Counted from the first letter of the stretch, positions 53,434-63,611 are shown. The stretch is 64,000 nt of DNA from Chaetoceros tenuissimus (GCA_021927905.1 BLLK01000038.1:682001-746000), one strand, 5' to 3'. Notes: generated by a model from the letters alone, not told the origin. A program made the numbers and translations.

Positions 53434-53927
53434 CTAACGATTCCCGAACCTTCCCATTATGTCATTGACTGCTTCTGAAAACAAATCTGATCGGATAGGC
53501 ATTTCTAATTCATAAAATGGATCTTTGAGTGCACAATCTGTGTATGCAACATATATTTCTTTGAGTACATTTTGAATGAATCTTGTTCCAGGTTCAGCAC
53601 TTTATGAAGATAAAAGGTTAGAATTAAAAATTCGATTTCATATTATTTCATGAAACAAAGATGTATCGGTACTCACGTGATTACGAATTTGATACCAGTT
53701 CGTGTCTGAAAGCAACACAGTATTAAACCTTCACCTTCTATCAACTCAATACCATCATGCTTTGCCTTTACTGGACTCGCTTCTCCTGCGATGGCATGAA
53801 GACTGTGAAACGTAGATCCAATTCGAAGCCATTCATTAGTTCCAATCTGAGGGGCATGATGCGAAAGAGCACGGTGATGAATTAGACCTCCAGATTTATT
53901 CACAATAAAGAGATGGAGATATGCCAT
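53434..53927 (-). CDS. TRAPPC4: TRAPP complex subunit TRAPPC4 (sybindin/Trs23 family), one intron
   Basis: Exon 1 (53677-53927) and exon 2 (53434-53599) join across a 77-bp intron (GTGAGT...AAAG, splitting a Thr codon) to give 138 residues. The start MAYLHLFIVNKSGGLIHHRA is the longin-like strand pair of the family. STFHSLHAIAGEASP, GIELIEGEGLILCCFQTRTG and KFVIT follow, and exon 2 adds the C-terminal helix DPFYELEMPIRSDLF, almost diagnostic for TRAPPC4. The length matches the short plant and protist form, without the PDZ-like insert of animals. It is a core subunit of the TRAPP tether that activates Rab1/Ypt1 in ER-Golgi traffic. Confidence 0.93.
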
Positions 53928-54317
53928 TTTCCCAGTATATCAAGCCTTTTTATATTTTTTATATTTTATAGTCTATTACTATTTGCGTATTATCAAGTGA
54001 AAAGGAGGAACTACTTGAAATAGCAATTGCATTAGAAATAAAACAAAAAAATACTTCGGACTTGTGCCTTCAATATATATATACGCACGTAGTAAAGTTT
54101 TTAAGGATAGAGCTCATTCGTCACCCCCTCTCCCCCTCTAGTGAAGGTGCAACACTTTTTTGCGTCATTCATCATTTTTCTTTATTCCATACTTATTCCT
54201 TCTTCTTCCCTTTGAATTTTTATATAATATATACATTCACGAGGTAATCGTAGGGTATTGAACATAGACGGATTCATCTATTTGTAAAGGAATAAGAACC
54301 TGAAGTTGTGAAGGAAA
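53928..54317. other. Divergent intergenic region
   Basis: 390 bp between TRAPPC4 and the selenoprotein gene; TATATATA near 54075 is the only notable feature. No gene is seen. Confidence 0.4.
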
Positions 54318-55160
54318 ATGACTCCTTCATATTGGAGAAATGTGTTGGGTACTTCTCTGGTAGTACTATTGGGAGGCTCGACACTTGTACACTCTTTTAC
54401 CTTTTCGCAACCTCGACCACTTTCATTGTCACAAACTCCATCCAGCCAATTGAGCGCTACCGTCGAATCTGATTGTGGATGCGGACCTACTGTCTTTGAA
54501 GGAAAACCATCCAGTGCTGCCCAAAACAATATTGATCATAGGTCTGCAATTGCCACACTTCCAATATACAATGTCGACAGTGGAGAAACGAGCATAGATG
54601 AAATTATAGGAAATGCAAAAGAAAACCCAAACAAGACTTCTCTTGTTGTCTTTCTCCGTTCATTAGGATGACCTTTCTGCCAAGAGCAGATTGTACAGTA
54701 TAATCGTATTAGGCAATCTGAACTCTTGGCGAATGATATTCAATTAGTACTTGTTTCGATCGGTAAACCTGAAATCGGCAAGAAACTATTGGATCATCTC
54801 AAGGTGGGCAATGGAGAAGAATGGATATTTGTTGATCCAGAAAACAAATTATATGATGCGCTTCAATTGAATAGTGGAATTGAAACTACATTTTTTTCTA
54901 TCGAAACACCATTTGCATTCCGAGATAGATTCTTTGGAAACGGAGGTAGAACTGATGGCATGAAAGACTTATTGGATGTATTGGGGAAATGGAAAGATGC
55001 TGTTTATATTCCACCAAAGCAAGAGCAAGCATTTCAGCAAGGTGGAGCTTTTGTTTTCAAAGGGGCAAATACGGCATTCGCGTATTACGACGCAGCAGCA
55101 GGGACTCATCTCGAAGTGAAAAAAGCTGTTGAGAAAGCAAAAGAGATTGCTCTTTTGTAG
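54318..55160 (+). CDS. SELENOU: Plastid-targeted SelU/PRXL2-type selenoprotein with in-frame TGA
   Basis: The frame from ATG 54318 meets TGA at 54669-54671 (codon 118) and continues open, in the same frame, to TAG at 55158-55160, for 280 residues. The TGA falls in LRSLG-U-PFCQEQ, exactly where peroxiredoxin-like 2/SelU proteins have the redox C/U-x-x-C motif. The following sequence is that family: VSIGKPEIGKKLLDHLKVGN, FVDPENKLYDALQL and YIPPKQEQAFQQGGAFVFKG. The leader ends HSFTFSQ, the plastid motif, followed by a Ser/Pro/Gln transit region. A thiol/selenol peroxidase or reductase role in the plastid is inferred. Reading TGA as Sec needs a SECIS element in the 3' UTR (see findings); if none exists this is a pseudogene, but no other break is present. 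Confidence 0.85.
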
Positions 55161-55696
55161 TAGAGGATACTACAGTCCAGCAATACTTTCATATTTAATG
55201 GGACAAAATTGGCATATGCATAGAATGACAACGATTTTGTAGTTACTATTGTGAATCCACAACATGTAGAACACTTCGTTTGATAATTTGCGATGCTCAA
55301 TGTATTGTTCATGAAATATGATGTAATGTTAAAAGTTGTTTAGGTGATGTATCTCTATATTATTCCAAGATATTTCTTACAACCAAGTGCGTCAGAATTC
55401 TCCAAGAGTTGGTGATCTACGTACTCGATAGTCTAAATGAAAAGCAATCAATGAATTTATTGTCATTGTGAATAAGATCATGGTGCTCATAGCCTATCAT
55501 ATTAACTTTTCTATCAATAAACTAATAAACGAGATCGAGTCATCATTTTTTGTTCTTCGTCATGACGTCATTGGAAACAAAAATACCACACACACGCTGA
55601 AAAAATAATGGACCACCCAATTGTTCTTTCCATGCGTTCAAAAATTAACATCACTCATCTCCTTGGATTTACTGACTTCTACAGTAATTACAATCT
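55161..55696. other. Intergenic; 3' UTR of the selenoprotein gene
   Basis: 535 bp between two plus-strand genes. The first part should contain the 3' UTR and any SECIS element. The rest carries the promoter of the ABC1 kinase gene. No further gene. Confidence 0.45.
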
Positions 55697-57238
55697 ATGA
55701 GTGTTACAATGTTAAGACTAGTTCAGCGTCGACCTTTGGCGTCAGTTGCTGCGACAACAATAGCAGGGACACTAGGCTATGGAACATATGTTGAAAAGAA
55801 AGCAAACATTGAATCCAAGCATTCCATACCTCGTGAATATAATAGGGATGCAATTGCTGAATACTGGAAAGAAAGACCTATATCAATTTTATCCAGAATA
55901 AGTACCATCGGCTCTGAATTAGTGCCAATATTCGCCAGATATGTAATTGATTTTAAAATTTTGAATAATGATGAACCTAAAGAGAAAGAAGCAAAATATC
56001 AACAACATGCATCTGAATTAAGACATGCTTTGACAAGATTAGGACCAGCATTTATAAAGTTTGGACAACAGCTTTCGATAAGACCAGATTTATTGCCTGC
56101 ATCTGTATTGAAAGAGTTGCAAAAGTTATGTGATGCTGTGGAGCCAGTTCCTGATGAGATTGCATTGAAGACCATTGTCGAAGACCTTGGAGACGATATT
56201 TTAAGCAAACATATTCCTCATCTACAACATGAAAATGGTTTTGACAAAGAGAATGTCAAGTTGGTTGCTGCTGCATCGTTAGGTCAAGTATATAAAACCA
56301 AGTTGAAATCTGGTGAAACAGTTGCCATCAAAGTACAGAGACCTGATATGGTGGAAAGAGTTTCCCTTGACCTATTCCTATTGAATCAATACGGACTGTT
56401 TCTTGATACAATTTTCGAAGTTTTGACAGAGCAAATTCCTTTCCACGTAGACTTTATTGATTGCTTTGCAAAAGGGTCATACGAAGAGCTAGATTATGAG
56501 AAGGAAGCACAGAACCAGCTTTATTTCAAGAAAGAATTTAAAAAACGGAAGTGTGATGTGCACATTCCTGCTGTACACACTGACCTTACATCAAGACGGG
56601 TCATCACCACAGAATGGATAGATGGAATTAAGCTCACCGATGCGGACCAAGGAACAATTCAAAGATTGATTCCAGCAGGTGTAGATATTTTTATGACACA
56701 GCTCTTGGACATTGGCAAGTTCCATTCAGATCCTCATGCTGGAAACCTATACGTCACTGAAAGTGGAAGTTTATGCTTACTCGACTTTGGATTGTGTGCA
56801 GATATTGATGATCAATCTAGACAAGCAATGACGACAGCAATTGTTCACCTTTTGAATGGAGATTTCGACACACTGATTTCAAAGGATGCAATTGATCTTG
56901 GATTTTTGCCTTCTGATTGCGACACAACGGAGATCAAACCTATCTTGACAAAGATTTTGACAGAAGGACTTTTGGAGGCTGGTTCTGATCTTCATGCAAG
57001 AAAGCGAAGATTGATGTCCATCAGTAATGAATTGAATGAAGTTTTCTTTCGTTATCCATTCTCTGTACCACCATTTTTTGCATTGATTACCCGTGGATTG
57101 GGTTTGTTGGAAGGCATTGCGCTTAGTGGTGATTCAAATTTTGATATTTTCCAGGCATCATACCCATATGCAAGGAGGAGAGCTGTTAGATTGTTTGGTG
57201 CACATATTCTACAAAGAACAGCAACACAAATGAAGTAA
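55697..57238 (+). CDS. ABC1/ADCK atypical kinase (UbiB/COQ8 family)
   Basis: A 513-residue protein. The N-terminus has a basic stretch and a weak hydrophobic segment (LASVAATTIAGTLGYGTYVE), suiting mitochondrial import. The ABC1 domain is complete: KxGQ motif FIKFGQQLSIRPDLLP (about 118-133), the nucleotide-loop AAASLGQVYKTKLKSGE (about 190-206), VAIKVQRP with the catalytic Lys, then HSDPHAGNLYV (about 343-353) and the metal-binding LLDFGLCAD (about 359-367). The family supports coenzyme Q biosynthesis in mitochondria (COQ8) or quinone/tocopherol metabolism in plastoglobules. The lack of a clear phenylalanine motif favours mitochondria. The AAAS loop has Leu where Ile is commoner. Confidence 0.92.
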   Translation: MSVTMLRLVQRRPLASVAATTIAGTLGYGTYVEKKANIESKHSIPREYNRDAIAEYWKERPISILSRISTIGSELVPIFARYVIDFKILNNDEPKEKEAKYQQHASELRHALTRLGPAFIKFGQQLSIRPDLLPASVLKELQKLCDAVEPVPDEIALKTIVEDLGDDILSKHIPHLQHENGFDKENVKLVAAASLGQVYKTKLKSGETVAIKVQRPDMVERVSLDLFLLNQYGLFLDTIFEVLTEQIPFHVDFIDCFAKGSYEELDYEKEAQNQLYFKKEFKKRKCDVHIPAVHTDLTSRRVITTEWIDGIKLTDADQGTIQRLIPAGVDIFMTQLLDIGKFHSDPHAGNLYVTESGSLCLLDFGLCADIDDQSRQAMTTAIVHLLNGDFDTLISKDAIDLGFLPSDCDTTEIKPILTKILTEGLLEAGSDLHARKRRLMSISNELNEVFFRYPFSVPPFFALITRGLGLLEGIALSGDSNFDIFQASYPYARRRAVRLFGAHILQRTATQMK

Positions 57239-57377
57239 TACTTTCCATTGTAATATTGAAAGTGACAGATGTTTACATTCTATAAAATATATTATTTGTA
57301 TCTTTTCGATCTAATGCTATGCATAACATTCACTTCTAGCTTCGTATTGTACTTCGTCGCGCTAAGATAAGATGAAC

Positions 57378-58336
57378 TCATGTAACAACTCCATTTTCTT
57401 CAGTGGCTCCTCCTTTCTCAATTATGGTAGATTCTCCTTTCTCAATAATTCCATCAGGATTATTGAAGCTAACATTCTCTGCACTACCTCCACTTAATTC
57501 ACCGAGTACTGGATGAAGTGAACAGTTTTCATCAGTAAGTTTTCCATTAATAATTTCCAAAGGATCAGGTTCGACCTTTTGTTCAATCAAAATCCAGCCA
57601 CTTTCAGTCGCAAGCTTCACCATTTCATCCTGAATGGCTCTGATGCGATCAAAACTTTGAATTTTTCTTTGGTCCTTTGCATTTTGCTCACTCTTTTCTC
57701 CAGCAAGAAAACCTCGTCGTTGTAGCAAGCTTTTGTGAGTCTCTTCTTTACTAACAGTTAGTAGGCATCCAGTAGCCACTCCTCCTGCTTCTTCCCACAT
57801 ATCAATCCATTTTCTAGCTGGTGCTATACTAACTCCTTCTAGTACTAATCCTTGTTGACGAGCAATGGAATCTGTAATGATTTCTTCCACAGAAGCTTCC
57901 AAAACCCTGCATGTCTCAATCCATGAATGTACTGCATCGGAATCCTTTTCGTTTGCTTTCGCATACGAGGATCGATGCAGTGCTGGCGAAATATCTTTTG
58001 GTATGAAAGATCGCATCACAGCCCTCACTGTATCAGTGCTAATACATTTTAAGATCCCTTGATCTAATGCAACTGACATTCCAAAAGTCTATATGAAAAA
58101 GAATGAGAATGATTCTTTGACATGAATTACATGTATACAAATATATAACTTCTTACACTTTTACCAGTTCCAGGACAACCACCAATCAATACCAATTTTG
58201 GTTTCTCTTCTTTCTGCTTTTGAGTAAATACAAACGATCTGGTCTTCACTTTGGGTGCTGCAAACCCATGAGTTTCAGAGATATATTGAAGTAGAAGAAG
58301 GACCGAGAAAGCTCTGCAAAAGAAGCTTGTTTGCAT
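57378..58336 (-). CDS. Plastid-targeted 2-phosphoglycerate-kinase-like P-loop protein, one intron
   Basis: Exon 1 (58157-58336) and exon 2 (57378-58088) join in phase 0 across a 68-bp intron (GTAAGA...CATATAG), giving 296 residues. The signal peptide ends ETHGFAAP, the plastid motif. The intron lies inside the P-loop: IGGCPGTGKS is completed by TFGMSVALDQG. CISTDTVRAVMRSF, EASVEEIITDSIARQQGLVL, EGVSIAPARKW and a C-terminal EEAGGVATGCLLTVSKEETH match the 2PGK-like ATPases related to plant LPA1 and archaeal 2-phosphoglycerate kinase. A role in phosphoglycerate or inositol-phosphate metabolism is inferred from those relatives. The last ~70 residues are low-complexity. Confidence 0.85.
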
Positions 58337-58710
58337 TTTCTTCGCTCTGTTATGTGATACAGGAAATTTATATGTGAAAGCAAGGTACTAGAGAAGGATA
58401 TGGTAGTAGTATCTACTTATTCTTCATGAAGATTAGTGCTTCTTTTCACATTATTGCAGTAAAAGGTACACAATGACACCTCTATTCTATCTGATGTCAA
58501 CGACTTGAAGATCGGAACCCTATTTTCTTGTAAGAGATCGTATACTTAATAAACTAATCAAAAGGAAAAGAAAGGAGAGGGAAGAACAAGAAAGGGAAAA
58601 CAACCAGCAACAAAAAAACAGCGACGACCTCCAACACCAATTGAAGTGAATTAGGAGAGCGTTGGTGCTACTAACGAGTTGAATAGGGCTACATACATTC
58701 AATAGTAACA
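58337..58710. other. Divergent intergenic region
   Basis: 374 bp between two divergent organelle-protein genes. AC/AG-rich tract near 58560-58625; no gene is supported. Confidence 0.4.
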
Positions 58711-59383
58711 ATGTTTTCAAGAGCAGCGTCAACTTTGAGAGCTGGTGGAAGAACGATGCTTCGCCAATCGCGAGCATCTGCCCAAAATCAACAACGAAGA
58801 AATATGGGAGGCGGAGCGTAAGTATTGATATTACTATTGTATACAACATGTGTCTGAATGAAGTTCGGAATTATTTCATCTCCTCTTCTCGAGGGCTAGT
58901 AGAGAGACTAGATTTTCCTTGATTATATATTGAAAAATTCCCCGGAAAGCTAAATCTCACCCATACTTATCTCACAACTAGACACTGGATGGAAGTGTCC
59001 GACGTACACACAAAATTAGGTGAAGCATTCGGTTTCGTATGTTGGATGTGGATCTTTCATAGAGCACGAAATGATCTCCCTGTTGTTCTTGGATGGCGCC
59101 ATCCTTGGGAGCATGCTGAAGATCCATGGGCTTCAGTTACACCAAAGGATGACGATATTGATGAAATTGATGCCTTGAGAGCAGATTGGGAATTAACATC
59201 ACAGAAAGCTATGGTACCAGGAGATGGAGATGATGATGACGACGATGATGATGACGACGACGATGATGATGAGGTAAGAATCTGAGATGATGAGTTAAAA
59301 GCAGGAAATTTTGATCATTGAATTTATTGTTCTCACTATTTTTCTTTCTTGAATAGGACGAGGATGATGACGATGACGAGTAA
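58711..59383 (+). CDS. NDUFB2: Complex I subunit NDUFB2 (AGGG) with poly-Asp tail, three exons
   Basis: Exons 58711-58817, 58982-59273 and 59357-59383 join across a 164-bp and an 83-bp intron (GTAAGT/GTAAGA donors) to give 141 residues. The N-terminus, MFSRAASTLRAGGRTMLRQS, is a mitochondrial presequence. After splicing, GGGAHWMEVSDVH begins the family's namesake AGGG part. GFVCWMWIFHRARND is the single transmembrane helix and GWRHPWEHAEDPW the conserved matrix-side motif. The C-terminus is a run of about 20 Asp with few Glu, split by the last intron; animal NDUFB2 also ends acidic but far shorter. It is an accessory subunit of the complex I membrane arm. Confidence 0.92.
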
Positions 59384-59636
59384 ATTTTATCACCGGCTCA
59401 TTTATCTACTCTAGTCATTACATGTATGGAATGAAAGTTTATTTTTGAGGTTGCGATATAAATTAAAATTCAATTCACAGCGCAATTCTTTTAGCAGTTT
59501 CTTTGTTTCTTTCGAATAGCGCGAAACAAGACAAAACACTATGGTGCAAAAAACATTACTTTCTCGGATACAAATGCGGTGGTTATTTATTTATGTAGAA
59601 ATGAAGTGCTTAATGAACACATGTGAGCCTATCAAT
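59384..59636. other. Convergent gap between NDUFB2 and ankyrin-like gene
   Basis: 253 bp at the facing 3' ends of two convergent genes. Nothing recognisable. Confidence 0.4.
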
Positions 59637-60890
59637 CTATATTGATTCTAGACATGCATTTGGATTACGACGAAGTAATGTGTAGATCGCATTGAGAGAT
59701 GACTTGTCCTTTCGAGATGGCATGTTGTTTTGCATGTTTATTTCTTGTACAGCTGGTATCATGAAGGGATACAGACCATTGACAGGGTCCTTCTCCGTGA
59801 GTGCAGAATCATGCGCCAGGAGTATCAAGTCGAGAATTTCTACCGACGCGTCTGTGATTTGAAGAATATTTCTTGATGTTTGCTCTTTTCCATGTGACAA
59901 AAGCACATGAAGAGGTAACTGACCATTGTCATCTTTCCTATTGATGCATGTTCTGTAATTAATCACAAAATCTTTCAAATGACAAGGAGAATGACGAACT
60001 ATATGATGGAGAAAATTGCTTTCAACAGGGATGTAGCTGTAAACACAGTTCAGTACCTTTTCCTTTCCAAGGCAACTTATTGCAATTTCTAGAGCCGATT
60101 GATTGTAAGCATTCTTTTGCAAGATGAAGCCAAACTTTTCAGGATAATATTGCATACCATATTCGAGGCACATCATAAAAGAGGTGAGATTCGTAGCAGC
60201 CCAGTGTATAGGAATGTCCCCAAGATTAGATATTTGTGCTTGTAATGCGTGAGGATGTCTTTCAAAAATGAAACGAAACCTCAGTGAACAATTCTCTATG
60301 TGAACATTCTTTAAAACAGTTGCATTTACGAGCTCAGATTCTGGAAGCAAACCCATAGTGTCAAGCTGTTTCAAAGTTTGAATGTACTTTCTTTCATTGC
60401 CCTTCTTGATACGGCCTGCCCGCATTGATAGAGGGATAGTAGCTCCATTTTCATGAGATAAGACCAATGTCTGAATTACGTTTCTATGATCAATAGAATC
60501 TCTCATTAATAATCCCCCAAGTCTTCTTTCACCTCCGAGATTTATCTTCATACCTTCCTTTGCTAGGATAGGAACAAATAGTACAGATTTATCAAACATA
60601 GCAGCTCTTTGTATAGGCAATAAGCCGTCGTCACATGACTCTTCGATGAAAGCTTGTGGAAAAGTTTCTATTACTTTCACAATCATGTTTTCGTCATGGA
60701 TACAATCATCCAAGTTATGCAAAAATCTTGTCGCACCATCGCAAAAGTTCATCATAGATGACTGATACATGGACAGGATTACATCTGCATCACGATTCAT
60801 TTTCTCCCTCATCAGTGGAGGAAATTCATTGATTCTTTTATGCAGAGCAACAAATTTTTCGTGTATGTCGCTGAGTTCTTTCAAGTTCAT
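59637..60890 (-). CDS. Ankyrin-like repeat protein of an expanded diatom family
   Basis: A 417-residue protein with no signal peptide. From about residue 80 it shows ankyrin-like units: DGLLPIQRAAMFDKSVLFVP, ILAKEGMKINLGGERRLGGL, ISNLGDIPIHWAATNLTSFM, YNQSALEIAISCLGKEKVLN and DDNGQLPLHVLLSHGKEQTS. The end is GLYPFMIPAVQEINMQNN, typical of the last unit, where the canonical 'L-P-x-H-x-A' becomes 'LYPF'. The first ~75 residues are helical. Function is unknown, presumably protein binding. The same family left decayed copies at 19.2-21.4 kb, so it has been duplicating and dying locally. This copy is intact from MNLKELSDIH to its stop. Confidence 0.8.
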   Translation of the reverse strand: MNLKELSDIHEKFVALHKRINEFPPLMREKMNRDADVILSMYQSSMMNFCDGATRFLHNLDDCIHDENMIVKVIETFPQAFIEESCDDGLLPIQRAAMFDKSVLFVPILAKEGMKINLGGERRLGGLLMRDSIDHRNVIQTLVLSHENGATIPLSMRAGRIKKGNERKYIQTLKQLDTMGLLPESELVNATVLKNVHIENCSLRFRFIFERHPHALQAQISNLGDIPIHWAATNLTSFMMCLEYGMQYYPEKFGFILQKNAYNQSALEIAISCLGKEKVLNCVYSYIPVESNFLHHIVRHSPCHLKDFVINYRTCINRKDDNGQLPLHVLLSHGKEQTSRNILQITDASVEILDLILLAHDSALTEKDPVNGLYPFMIPAVQEINMQNNMPSRKDKSSLNAIYTLLRRNPNACLESI

Positions 60891-61287
60891 TCTTAAAATA
60901 GAAGTAAAGACCTAATTTGTGAACGATATGAATTCTTTACCGTCGACTGTGACACGAAATGGAAAAGGCGACAAGATACGAGTAACTATGAAAGAGGAAA
61001 GAAGTAATTAATTTGTTCTGAAAACGATTTTACGACCGAAAAACTGACACCTTTTTCCCAAGCAAACTCTCATTATTGGTCGGAGTTGTTGCGAAGCGTT
61101 GAGTCGAGTCGAGTCGAGTCTTCTGTCGTAGACAGTATCTATGCTTCATTGACATGTCAATAATAAGCCTCTTTCTCTTCTGTTATCAAGACCACTCATT
61201 TTTTCTTTGATGTGACGAGTGACTGAGTGACGAGGTTCACTTCTCATAATCTCTTTTGCAAATCGTTTTGCAAGAGCATCTAATAAC
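60891..61287. other. Divergent intergenic region with a (GAGTC)4 run
   Basis: 397 bp between two divergent genes. A GAGTC microsatellite of four units lies at 61101-61120. No gene is seen. Confidence 0.45.
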
Positions 61288-62877
61288 ATGAGAATGATAT
61301 CGACAGAAGTACTATTCCTTTCTACTTTAATAATACTGATCGGTTTACCGAAAGGATTGGGGCTGGTAGTTCCATCTCGAGCATTCGTATCGCAAAAATC
61401 GGCGACTACACTTTTTGCAGATAGAGAAAGTTACGACAATGAAAATACTAGAGAGTACTTTGCCACATGTATACCTGGATTAGCAAACATACTTTCAAAT
61501 GAACTTATTGATTTGGGTGCAAAGAATGTAGAAGTTTCTGGAACAAGTGGTGTATCTTTCACAAATGATCCTTCGAGTAATGTCGATGTCGGTATGAAAG
61601 CCTTGCTTTGGGTTCGATCTGCACATCGGATTATGGAATTAGTAAGCACCACAGTAGATTTTGAAGATTGGATAATTGAAGATCGAGATGGATTATATGA
61701 GTTTGTACAAAGCACAATACCAGTTCAGTCTTTACTTGGCGATGGCAAAGGGGGTCTATTTACATTATCTGTTTCAACAACTTTGAACGGTAATATACCA
61801 AAAGAATTATGTCATTCTCATTACACTGGTTTAACTGTAAAAAATGCAATCGTAGACTTGGTAAGAGAAAAACGAGAAGATGGAGTTAGGCCTGATGTAG
61901 ATGTCAATGATCCAGATGTGCCTCTTGCCTTGGTTCTTCGAGGAAATCAAGATAGACGTGGTGGTTGCCATGCATCTCTATTCCGAGTGCTCCATTCCGG
62001 TGGTAGTCTCCACAAGCGCGGATATCGTGTTTCCACTGTACATAAGGCTGCAATGAAGGAGTCTCTTGCTGCAGGACTATTGATGGAAGCTGGGTATAAC
62101 AAGCTTATTGAAGCTGCAAAGAAAGATGGACTTCCAGCAGTTTTGGTAGATCCTATGGCTGGTAGTGGTACATTCCTCTGTGAAGCTGCGATGATTGCAT
62201 CTGATTATGCACCAGGTTTAGCTCGTATGAAATATTATGATGGCGAAGGTAGAAATATTCACCAATTGCCACCTGTTGTTCGGTGGAAAGGAACTGACAA
62301 AAGCCAATGGAAAGAACTTGTGCTTGAAGCTAGAGATCGCGCTGAAAAGGGACTCAAGTGGATGAAGGAAGAAAATCAGAAAATGCCTGGCAGAAAAAAT
62401 TGCGTCATTGTAGGAAATGAGTTCAACCCCAATGCAGCTGCTTTAGCGCGATCAAATGTACAAAAAGCTGGCTTTCGTGATATAATCTCTTTGAATGAAG
62501 GTGACTGCCGTGACTGGGATTTAGGTGGTTTTGAAGACGAAGAGTCACCATTGAAAGTAGTTGTTCCAGGGAGGAGTATCATCGCTTGTAATCCGCCATG
62601 GGGAGTAAGATTGGACGAGAATATAGAAGAGAGTTGGTTGTCTTTGAAAACATTCCTGAGAGATCAGTGTAATGAATCAGAAGCTTGGATTCTTTCAGGC
62701 AACAAGGCGACTACAAAATTTTTGAGAATGAAAAAGAGTCGCAGTGTTGTCATTCGTACAGGAGATGAAGATTTGCGATGGATACAGTACCATGTTTTCA
62801 AAAAGAAAGGTAGTAATCCTTCCCAAGTACAAAGGTATGACCAAGTAATGGCAAGTGGAGAAGATGGATTCTATTAA
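61288..62877 (+). CDS. Plastid-targeted THUMP-domain rRNA (guanine-N2) methyltransferase, RlmL-N type
   Basis: A 529-residue protein. A signal peptide is followed by SRAFVSQKSATTLFA, giving plastid import. Residues about 55-165 are the THUMP-containing part: YFATCIPGLANILSNELIDL and LLWVRSAHRIMELV. Then SLHKRGYRVSTVHKAAMKES, the methyltransferase motif I VDPMAGSGTFLCEAAMIASD (about 287-306), VGNEFNPNAAALARSNVQKA, and the catalytic NPPWGVRL (about 434-441). This order matches the N-terminal half of bacterial RlmL (23S rRNA m2G2445), also called RlmKL. It likely modifies plastid 23S rRNA. NPPW, rather than NPPY, is normal for m2G/m6A enzymes of this group. Confidence 0.9.
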   Translation: MRMISTEVLFLSTLIILIGLPKGLGLVVPSRAFVSQKSATTLFADRESYDNENTREYFATCIPGLANILSNELIDLGAKNVEVSGTSGVSFTNDPSSNVDVGMKALLWVRSAHRIMELVSTTVDFEDWIIEDRDGLYEFVQSTIPVQSLLGDGKGGLFTLSVSTTLNGNIPKELCHSHYTGLTVKNAIVDLVREKREDGVRPDVDVNDPDVPLALVLRGNQDRRGGCHASLFRVLHSGGSLHKRGYRVSTVHKAAMKESLAAGLLMEAGYNKLIEAAKKDGLPAVLVDPMAGSGTFLCEAAMIASDYAPGLARMKYYDGEGRNIHQLPPVVRWKGTDKSQWKELVLEARDRAEKGLKWMKEENQKMPGRKNCVIVGNEFNPNAAALARSNVQKAGFRDIISLNEGDCRDWDLGGFEDEESPLKVVVPGRSIIACNPPWGVRLDENIEESWLSLKTFLRDQCNESEAWILSGNKATTKFLRMKKSRSVVIRTGDEDLRWIQYHVFKKKGSNPSQVQRYDQVMASGEDGFY

Positions 62878-62972
62878 AAGTAAATATTATTTTCCTTCAG
62901 TTCTTACTATGATGTTATCATCATTATAACATCAATACTGTTTTCTTTTTTCCAAGTAATTTTTCTTTCTAT

Positions 62973-63611
62973 TTAGCTACTACTGGCTCTTTCATCATTT
63001 ATTAAATCTTGTTTCGAATTGTATATGAAAAAGTAGACTCCAGCTGCAATGATACTTGAATATAATAGAGATGTTGCGACAGCAGAAGAGAATGTACTAT
63101 AGACAGCGTTCCAATCAACATCATATTGGGATTCGTCAGTGATTGCAGCAGCAGGAGTTTGAAATATTGTCGGTGGTAAAAATCTATCCTTTGGATTGCC
63201 TATAGCTGGCCAAAGTAGAAATGTATCAATATCATGAGCGATGGGGCAGTCTGGCATTCTCGAAACATGTGATTCTGCTACTATTCTGCTTGCAGGAGTC
63301 AGTCCAGAAAAAAAAGATAATAAAGGAAGAAACCATAGCTCTTTCAATACACCGACTGCCAACTCTGCATCATATTTTGATATCTCATCATCGTTGTTGC
63401 TTTTGGTAGACATGCAAAGATTACATAAATCGCATCTATGAAGTCTCGAGAAAGGATAGGTCCGAGTAGTGGATGATTTGAAATTTACATCATTTAAACA
63501 TCCAGTGAATGAACGATGGATTGATCTATTTTGTCGATGAACCAATAATGAAGAAACGTGTTCCGTATATGTGCAGAGAGCTGTGATAGCCACGAGAATT
63601 ATATTTTTCAT
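62973..63611 (-). CDS. Plastid membrane protein of unknown function
   Basis: A 212-residue protein. It begins with a signal peptide (MKNIILVAITALCTYTEHVS) followed by SLLVHRQNRSIHRS, a basic, Ser-containing transit-like region, though the hallmark phenylalanine is replaced by Leu. The centre has a Cys pair in RCDLCNLCMST, which could bind a metal. A hydrophobic stretch is LKELWFLPLLSFFSGL (about 93-108), and a C-terminal transmembrane helix is SSIIAAGVYFFIYNSK (about 185-200). MPDCPIAHDIDTFLLWPAIG between them looks conserved. The family is not recognised. The last residues are charged, so the C-terminus may face the stroma. Confidence 0.65.
   Translation of the reverse strand: MKNIILVAITALCTYTEHVSSLLVHRQNRSIHRSFTGCLNDVNFKSSTTRTYPFSRLHRCDLCNLCMSTKSNNDDEISKYDAELAVGVLKELWFLPLLSFFSGLTPASRIVAESHVSRMPDCPIAHDIDTFLLWPAIGNPKDRFLPPTIFQTPAAAITDESQYDVDWNAVYSTFSSAVATSLLYSSIIAAGVYFFIYNSKQDLINDERASSS

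Noticed and set aside
54318-54671. Stand-alone 117-residue protein ending at TGA 54669
   Set aside because: The frame continues in the same phase with the rest of a PRXL2/SelU domain, so the TGA is better read as Sec.
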